Assembly: GCA_024364735.1 (NCBI GenBank)
Contig: JAGFNQ010004031.1
Location: forward strand, 62,001-126,000
Direction of reading: 5' to 3'
DNA from: Boesenbergia rotunda
Taxonomy: Eukaryota > Streptophyta > Magnoliopsida > Zingiberales > Zingiberaceae
DNA: 64,000 nt
The notes under the pieces are model-generated. The model was not told where the DNA came from. It did not search any database and saw nothing but the letters and a program-made list of their open reading frames with translations. The position numbers were made by a program, and so were the translations under genes. Positions 57,545-64,000 of this stretch are shown piece by piece (within the stretch, counting starts at the first letter, position 1; each line of letters opens with the position of its first letter).

Positions 57545-59890
57545 ATGGGGTCAAAAGAGATAGAAGAGGCATTGGAGGAGTTAAAAAATGTGTTAAAGGG
57601 GTTGGACTACCAACTAGAACGTAAAGCTCAGTCATCTACTTACCAGAAGCTACCTCAGCCACAATTTCAGCCTCTCCAGCAATTTCAGCAGCTAAGTCAA
57701 GAATTCCAACAACCCTACTCAAATTTCCAACAAATTCAGAATGGGCAGCCCCAAGTTTCAGTTTTTGAGCAACCAAATCAGTTTTTTCAGCCACCATTGC
57801 AACAATTCGAGCAACCACAACAATTCCAACAATTTCAGCCGAATTCCAGCAATTTCCAGAATTTCCAGAATTTTCAGAACGGGCAGCCAATTTTCCAGAA
57901 TTTTCAGCCCAGTTTTCAGCAATTTCAGCCCAATTTTCAGCAACCATTTCAGCATTTTGAACCTCAATTCCAGCAATACAATCAAGGGCAGCAAGTGTGT
58001 CAACCATTTCAGCAAGATCCGCCTCAAAACCAGCCATTTTATCAGCCTACACAGCCATTGAACCAGTTTTCACAGCCCTACAATCAAGGGTTTCAAGGGC
58101 AGAATTTTCAGCCTTCGACACCTAATTTTCCAGACCAAAATCAGAACTTTCAAGGCTACATTTCCCAGCAAAGTTTCCAAGAATATCAGCCCTTTAATCA
58201 GCCCCAACAGCCATGTTTTCAACCAAATCAGCAAGCTCAAAATTTTCAGCCTACTTCATCCTTTCAAGGTCAATCAAGGAGCTATGCTAACCAAGGAGGC
58301 TATGGGAGTTCTAGTGCAGGAAATGTGCTCCAACAGAAGGTCGAGGAAATGTTGCAACAAGTTATGCAACAACAAAGGGTGGAGGAGATAGTTCAACAAG
58401 TTTTACTATATCATCAACAAGAGAAACAAAGGCAAGCCCAAAAATCAGAACAATCCCCCGGAGTTGGTTTTATATCAGTTCAAGGTGACCCTAGTGCATG
58501 GCCAAGTCCTTCTTCAAGTAATCTTGCACATTTGATAGAAGAAGAAGATGACGTACTCATCAAAGTCTGGGCACCTAGAGCATGCATCCCTCCGGAGACT
58601 CCTATTCAAAATCCAATTCCAAATTTTTCAGCTCCAGAAGAAGAAGTTGAAGCTCCACAGGACCATTCTAGACTTTTATTTTCTAATGATAGCATTATTG
58701 ATGGTCCTAATTTTTCTGACACTGTTGTTGCAGATATCACAGAGGAAACTTGCATAGGAGATGATTCCATAGGTGTAGGGGATTGCACTAAGCCCCAGGG
58801 ACCACCACAAGATTTAGAGAATGAACTAGAAAGTGTAGGGACTTGCATGGTGGAAGCAAGCACCCAAGGATCACCAGTTGATTGTCCACCAGAGCCTGAG
58901 GCTGAAGAAGAGTATGTACATGACCAAGAGGAGGCCACAGATATACCTCCAGGTATTATCCAGCACGCTCAGGTAAGTATTTCTCCTCTTTCTTCAGAAA
59001 AATATAGTGAGGTACCTAGGGATGACTTTATTGATTCTGATGTATTTATTGATATACCTTGTGTAGAAATTGTTTGTGAAAATCCAATAGAGGTACCAAA
59101 CATTGATTTTATTGATCATCATGCATTACTTGACACATCCATTGTAAATATGAATAATGAAATAATTTTAGAGGCACCTATAATTGATGTAGTTTGTTAT
59201 GATGAATCTTTAGATACATCTTTTGTGGATATGACTAGTGAAAATTTTTTAGAAGTGCCTGAAATGGATGTTATTTATTTTGATGAATCTCTTGTTATGT
59301 CTTATGCTGCAAATGAATGTGAAAAACTTTTGGAGATACCTGATATTGATTTGATTGGTTGTGACACATTACTTGATACATCCTTGATTGAAAATAATTG
59401 TGAAATTTCTATTGATGAGCCAGAAATTGATTTCTTTATTTGTGATGAGTATATGGATGCAAATTTGGTAGGAAATAATTTTGAAAATTTCATTGAGACA
59501 CCAAGCCTTGATTTAATTAGACAGGATGCAGTTTTGGATTCATTTGATGCAGAGACTGAACTTATATCATTTCTTTCTGACCCTGAACGCTTGAGAGAGG
59601 TGTTACATGTTTTTGCAGGGTCCAGAAGACTTCAGGAGTGGGTACTCCAACTGAACAGACTTCAGCCTCCTGGAAGGACTTCCGAAGGGCATCAAGAAGG
59701 AGGAGATGATCTGACTTTAATTAAAAACACTCCATCCCTTGAATGGCTCTTGAACCTGAATCGACTTAGGCCACCAGAGCAATTTTTTGTAAAGTTCAAG
59801 TGTGGGGGAGTTCCAACACACTCGGCCACCCATTTTCCTCCACTACCAAGATGGAGGCTGCTTCTTGATAGACTCCGCCCACCAGAATAA
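57545..59890 (+). CDS. NA2 repeat protein, 781 residues, intact
   Basis: Starts MGSKEIEEALEELKNVLKGL (short amphipathic helix). Residues about 30-240 are rich in Q, F, N and P (FQQFQPNFQ patterns, prion-like composition). Residues about 255-300 are a Q/E-rich coiled coil ('LQQKVEEMLQQVMQQQRVEE'). Then come 'ISVQGDPSA', an acidic linker, seven acidic 27-residue repeats (58994-59560), and a conserved tail with 'SDPERLREVLHVFAGSRRL' and three W-x-L-x-x-x-RLxPP motifs (59636-59888). No signal peptide, membrane segment, zinc knuckle or catalytic motif. The NA1 copy matches throughout but has stops. The reading frame is intact in this young element. It could be a divergent gag-like or accessory protein; I do not recognise it. 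Confidence 0.85.
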   Translation: MGSKEIEEALEELKNVLKGLDYQLERKAQSSTYQKLPQPQFQPLQQFQQLSQEFQQPYSNFQQIQNGQPQVSVFEQPNQFFQPPLQQFEQPQQFQQFQPNSSNFQNFQNFQNGQPIFQNFQPSFQQFQPNFQQPFQHFEPQFQQYNQGQQVCQPFQQDPPQNQPFYQPTQPLNQFSQPYNQGFQGQNFQPSTPNFPDQNQNFQGYISQQSFQEYQPFNQPQQPCFQPNQQAQNFQPTSSFQGQSRSYANQGGYGSSSAGNVLQQKVEEMLQQVMQQQRVEEIVQQVLLYHQQEKQRQAQKSEQSPGVGFISVQGDPSAWPSPSSSNLAHLIEEEDDVLIKVWAPRACIPPETPIQNPIPNFSAPEEEVEAPQDHSRLLFSNDSIIDGPNFSDTVVADITEETCIGDDSIGVGDCTKPQGPPQDLENELESVGTCMVEASTQGSPVDCPPEPEAEEEYVHDQEEATDIPPGIIQHAQVSISPLSSEKYSEVPRDDFIDSDVFIDIPCVEIVCENPIEVPNIDFIDHHALLDTSIVNMNNEIILEAPIIDVVCYDESLDTSFVDMTSENFLEVPEMDVIYFDESLVMSYAANECEKLLEIPDIDLIGCDTLLDTSLIENNCEISIDEPEIDFFICDEYMDANLVGNNFENFIETPSLDLIRQDAVLDSFDAETELISFLSDPERLREVLHVFAGSRRLQEWVLQLNRLQPPGRTSEGHQEGGDDLTLIKNTPSLEWLLNLNRLRPPEQFFVKFKCGGVPTHSATHFPPLPRWRLLLDRLRPPE
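58994..59560 (+). repeat. Seven tandem 81-bp (27-codon) repeats in the NA2 ORF
   Basis: Units at 58994, 59075, 59156, 59237, 59318, 59399 and 59480, all exactly 81 bp; pattern CExxIEVPxIDxIxxDxxLDTSxVxxN. Confidence 0.95.
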
Positions 59891-62163
59891 AGGGGAGTTT
59901 GATTCTTCTTGTATTTTTCTTTTATCGCATTTTTCACTTTTATGTTTTCTAGAGTAAATTGAATAAATAGACATTGTAAATACCATGTCTTTTCTTTTAG
60001 CACTTGTTTTTGCATGAGTAGAAATAAAAGTATCCCTTTAGGTATTCTCTATAGCATTTTAGAGTCTTTTGAAAATAAATTAAATTTGGTTGTTAAAACT
60101 TAGGATTTGAGTTCATGGATGAATTCTTGGATGCTTGAGTACTACTTTGCTTTAGATTCTTAATTGAAGATTTGAGATGAAGTATTTTTGCCTAGTGAGA
60201 ATTAGCCTTATTTTTGTGACACACCTATGTCATTGTGCTCTAGAACTTGCTTAGGTTCTTTCAAAACCATATTTCAATGATTGGATCATATCTATAGAAG
60301 CTAATCACTTTGTTTACCTTTCCATATCCATTTAAAAAAAAAAAATCATGTTCATTCCATTTTTCTTCACTTATTTCTTACTCTTACCCTCACTTTTCTT
60401 TGGACTTGTTGTTTGAAATGTTTCTAATGTTATTTTGCCCGAGACGGACAAAGATTCAAGTGTGGGGGAGTGACTAGCTTTTTGGAAAGATTTGGTATCA
60501 AGGAGGCACTTCAATTCGAAAAAAAAAAAATGTGCTAAGTTGGATTGATATCAAGATCAAATGGGAAGAAGTGTTTAAGGATGGAAGCAATAAGAAATCT
60601 CAATTCCTTATTATACTTTGGAGATCTATGCAAGTGCATGGTGCGGCAATAAAAAAAAAAAAAATTTGCAATAATAAGAAGAGGGCACACACAAGCAAAA
60701 AAAAAGAAAGGATCTTTGTGCCAAAGTGAGAAAAAGTGCCACTTGATTGCAAGGGAGGTCTCCTGCCACTTATAGAATTGGAAGGAAGGCTGATCTGAAG
60801 AAGGAATGGAAGCTAAATTGAAGGAATGCAAGCAAGGGAGAAATCTGCAATCTGTGCCATGCCAAAAAGAAAAAAAAAAAATTTTGTGATGCTTTCGAAA
60901 TTGCAGCTCTACTTGGCTGAAAAATCTGGATTGCAGCTGTACTTTGCTAGGAAGATCAAGTAACATGTTGCTACAATCTGAATTGAAGCTGCGAAGTCTG
61001 AAAACTCCATGAAAAGCTGTTGAAAATTTCTGCATTCGAAAAATCAGTGAGGGAAGCTAGTAAATCAGTTTTGTATCAACTTCCATTTGAATCCATGCCT
61101 TTTTAAATCAGCAATGCCTTGCTGCCTTCAAACCAAACTTGCAGAATGGTTTTAAATTGAACAAAACCCTTGGGAGCAGAATTGACACTGCTGTAAAAAA
61201 TTTCAGAAACATACTTGAAGGCAGATTCAAAAACAAGAAGTGGCAAGTCCATTTGAAGCTCACGGCAAGGGCTGAGTTGGAGTTGATTCTGATATGGAGT
61301 GGGGCACAACATGACTGAATTGAATGAGAACAAAAGAGAAGTTTGGAAGCTGAGACAAAAGCAAAAAGAAAGAAAAAAAAAACAGTTTGAGAAAATAAGA
61401 AAAGAAAAGAGAGAAACAAAGTTGGTACACAAAGTGAACTTTGGCACCATGGAATCAAGTGAAATTTTTCTCACCCAAGTCCAAGCTTTATTTCAGTTCA
61501 TTTCTGACCTTGCTAGAAGATAAAAGAAGTAGAGAAAAATCAGAAAAGAGAATGAAGAAAGAAATTTGGCACGCAAGGTGGGAAATGACACATTGAAACC
61601 AAGGAAGGGTTTTTCATCCAAATCAAAGGCAATTACTTAAATTTGACTTCACCACACTCTTGATATCATTAGAGGACTGTTAAGATGGGGCAAAGCACAT
61701 TGGAAACATTTTTGAGCAACCAAGTCTCCCACTCCATCAATTTTTCCATTTCCTTGATTTCTATTCCATTTCTCACCATTTTCCATGTTTACACTTGTTT
61801 TTGTAGATGTTGATCCTAATCATGAATAATGGTGGAGATTAGATAATAAGCAAGCCTATGGTAGTGCAAGAATCATGTGTGTAAGAGTGAGCTCCATTTC
61901 CATCACCAACTTAGAACTTAAGAGAGAGCCACCAAAATTTCCCTTGAAAGGCTAGTGATTTAAATTCATCTCAATGACTCATGATAGATGAAAAGGCTAA
62001 GTTGTTGATTTAAGGACAAGATACTAATCCATAGAGCTTAGATTTATGAGAATTGACAACCTTAGGTAATTTCTTTTCATTTGCTTCTAATTATGCTTGA
62101 GAAAATCTAGGGGATACTTATTTAGTAGTTTCGCGAGACGCTCAAGGTTAAGTGTGGGGGAGT
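59891..62163 (+). other. NA2 3' untranslated region
   Basis: 2.3 kb without a credible frame. Contains A-runs, 'gagacggacaaagattcaagtgtgggggag' (60445-60470, split here only for description) shared with NA1, and the polypurine tract AAGTGTGGGGGAG before the LTR. Confidence 0.75.
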
Positions 62164-64000
62164 TGATAAGTACCATTGTTGTGATTATTTTAGATGTTAA
62201 AATCCATGTTTGACCCATGTTTTTATTGCTTAATTATGATTTTACCCTAGGTTTTGGAACTTTATCTTATTTTGGACTTAATTGCAAATTTACACATTTT
62301 TTGGATTAATTGGCCACTAATTTTCTGATATATTTTTGTAGGCAAGAAAGGATCCTGGACCTAGGGCATATTGGGTCAGACCTGAGTCGGATGTGAACCG
62401 GATCGGATTATCAAGCCTACGATTAATCCGGGCCGTCCGATTCAAGAGCGGCTAGATCTGAGCCATCCGGGACGATCTGAAGCAATCCGAGCTAGGGTTA
62501 GGGTTGATCAAGCTCTATGATCAAGATCTGAAAGTTTCATCCCAATCAGAGCTAAATCAACCGTTGGATCAAGCAAGGAGGGCTCTAGAGCGTCCATTCA
62601 CAGATAGAGTTGATCTGGACCATCCGTTGCACATCTGGAGGATCCGAGCTACCACAAGGCAGATCCTGACCCCAGATCATCATCATAAAAGTTTGGCTTC
62701 AATCAGAGCAAGATCAGCCGTTGGATCTCCTCCGATCGATCTGAGCCGTCCATTGATTCCTATTTAATCAAAAACGCAGCTGCTTTCTCCGGGTCGCGTC
62801 TTCTTCGCCGCAACGCAGTTCTTCAGCTGTTCTTAGTTTTCCTTCAATAGTTTCTTCATCTAAAGGGGCGCGACCCCTCAATTATCCTCTTAGATCGAGT
62901 GCTAGGTCATTGGCGAGCTCATCCGTGAAGTTCTAGCCTCAACTTGCCCAAGAAACAGAGCTGAGTGAGGGTTTCCTCAGCTCTGCCATTTGTTTCTTTT
63001 TGATCGGTTGTGTTCCATCTTCATCCACCCGAGCAGTTCAGAGGGGTTCCCTGGAGTGTTTGGATCATCCACAAGCTGCAGCGCAATCGGACACAGCTGA
63101 ATTGAAGGAATTCGAATGGAAAATTCATATTTGAGCAAGCTGAGTTTGAATGGATCGCTGATTGAGTATCTCCACTGAATTGTTGAGCTTGCGGGTTCGA
63201 GGCTCACCCTTGCGTGACGAACAAGGAGCACTTGAGCTTAGGGAGCGATTGGGGTTTAGTTTTCTGTAGTTAATTTCATGCTTTCGTAGCTGTAATTCGA
63301 TTTCTGCAATTGTTCTGTTTTGGCAGTTTCGTACAGCAACTTAGTTCTATGTTTCTTCATTGTTTAGGTTAATTAGGATGCTAATCTTCAATGTCAGTAA
63401 GTTAGGAACTTGTTTAGATGACAATTAGATTTAATTTCAGCTTATTTCTTAGTTAAATTGTTGCGTGCCAACTACATAGCTGTGTGCCATTTCATTTCTG
63501 AAATTTCTGAGTTAGTTGCTGTAATCTCCTTGTTTGGACCGTTTCTTTCTCAATCGGAGGCTCATCCTTGAGTGACAGCAAGGATTCGAAGCTGAGATGA
63601 GAGATTGAAGCTTTTCTTAGTTGAATTCCATTGCAATTAGCTGTAGTTTTTGAATTCTGCAATTGTTCTATTTTGAATGTCAATTTCAGTTTCTGAATTT
63701 CCAGTTTGTTTCACTTTTGGTGAGTAAATTTAGTTAGTTTAAGTTTGTTTAGATCTCAGCTTTGTTTCTGCATTTGGTTTAGATTGTTAAGTCCGAATTT
63801 CAGTGGGTTTTCCTTCCTTGCGTGCCATTCCATTGTGCGTATCAGTCACCCTGCATTTTCCCATTTCTGCACTGTTGTGCACTTCATTTCTGAACTTTCT
63901 TCTTTCAGTTTTCAGTTCATTTTAATGATAGCTTACCTGGCTAAGCTAAGGAATTCGTTGCATATCAGTTTCTGTCTTTTTATCACTGCATTCCATTCCT
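62164..64000 (+). repeat. NA2 3' LTR, first 1837 bp
   Basis: Near-identical to 54680-56516; differences seen at about 62739 (T/C), 62991 (A/G) and 63140 (T/C). Continues past the window. Confidence 0.9.

Larger units (their letters stand above)
54680..64000 (+). mobile_element. NA2: young non-autonomous LTR retrotransposon (3' LTR incomplete)
   Basis: 5' LTR 54680-57382, primer site 57389, intact 781-codon ORF 57545-59890, 3' UTR, polypurine tract 62152-62163 and 3' LTR from 62164 to the window end. It has no enzyme domains. The LTR overlap of 1837 bp shows only three mismatches by eye, so insertion is very recent. It is inserted in the Tat element. Confidence 0.9.

Overview
The window looks like intergenic DNA from a large flowering-plant genome. 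It is almost wholly nested LTR retrotransposons around one host gene. The host gene, a wall-associated-kinase-like receptor kinase at 42.3-44.6 kb, is far richer in G/C and in G/C third positions than its surroundings. That bias is typical of grass-like (commelinid) monocots, so a monocot is likely; I cannot name the species. No prokaryotic features, rRNA, tRNA or CRISPR were seen.

Layout. 1-2.4 kb: leader and LTR edge of a minus-strand element. 2.4-9.8 kb: 3' ends of two related LTR families (LTR A 3432-5672; LTR B 8912-9814, resuming 21635-22006), with a decayed third ORF (ORF3) at 6.2-7.2 kb that has its own TATA promoter. 9815-21629: a SIRE-like Ty1-copia element inside LTR B, with matching CTTCT target duplications and outer LTR ends pointing plus, but with its whole interior (gag, protease, integrase, RT, RNase H, ORF3) inverted. 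22424-31043: non-autonomous element NA1, with 1747-bp LTRs and CCCTA target duplications. 32424-41.3 kb: LTR and gag of another copia element, broken by a 2.2-kb solo LTR of the SIRE-like family (TAGTC duplications), by a roughly 1.25-kb duplication, and by 2.6 kb of foreign and scrambled DNA. 41.5-41.7 kb: copia RNase H relic. 42.3-44.6 kb: the kinase gene. 45.4-54.7 kb: decayed Tat-lineage Ty3-gypsy element with two RNase H domains, an 84-bp tandem array and an antisense coiled-coil exon. 54680-64000: young non-autonomous element NA2, a relative of NA1 with an intact 781-codon ORF; its 3' LTR runs off the window.

The strongest candidates for something undescribed are these. (1) The NA1/NA2 protein: a Q/F-rich N-terminus, an acidic array of exact 27-residue repeats and a triplicated W-x-L-x-x-x-RLxPP tail, with near-consensus splice sites flanking the repeat array in both elements. 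(2) Short palindromic modules, with stems kept by compensatory changes, shared among unrelated retroelements and found both in LTRs and in the private leader of ORF3. (3) An element-internal inversion whose left breakpoint sits at such a palindrome.
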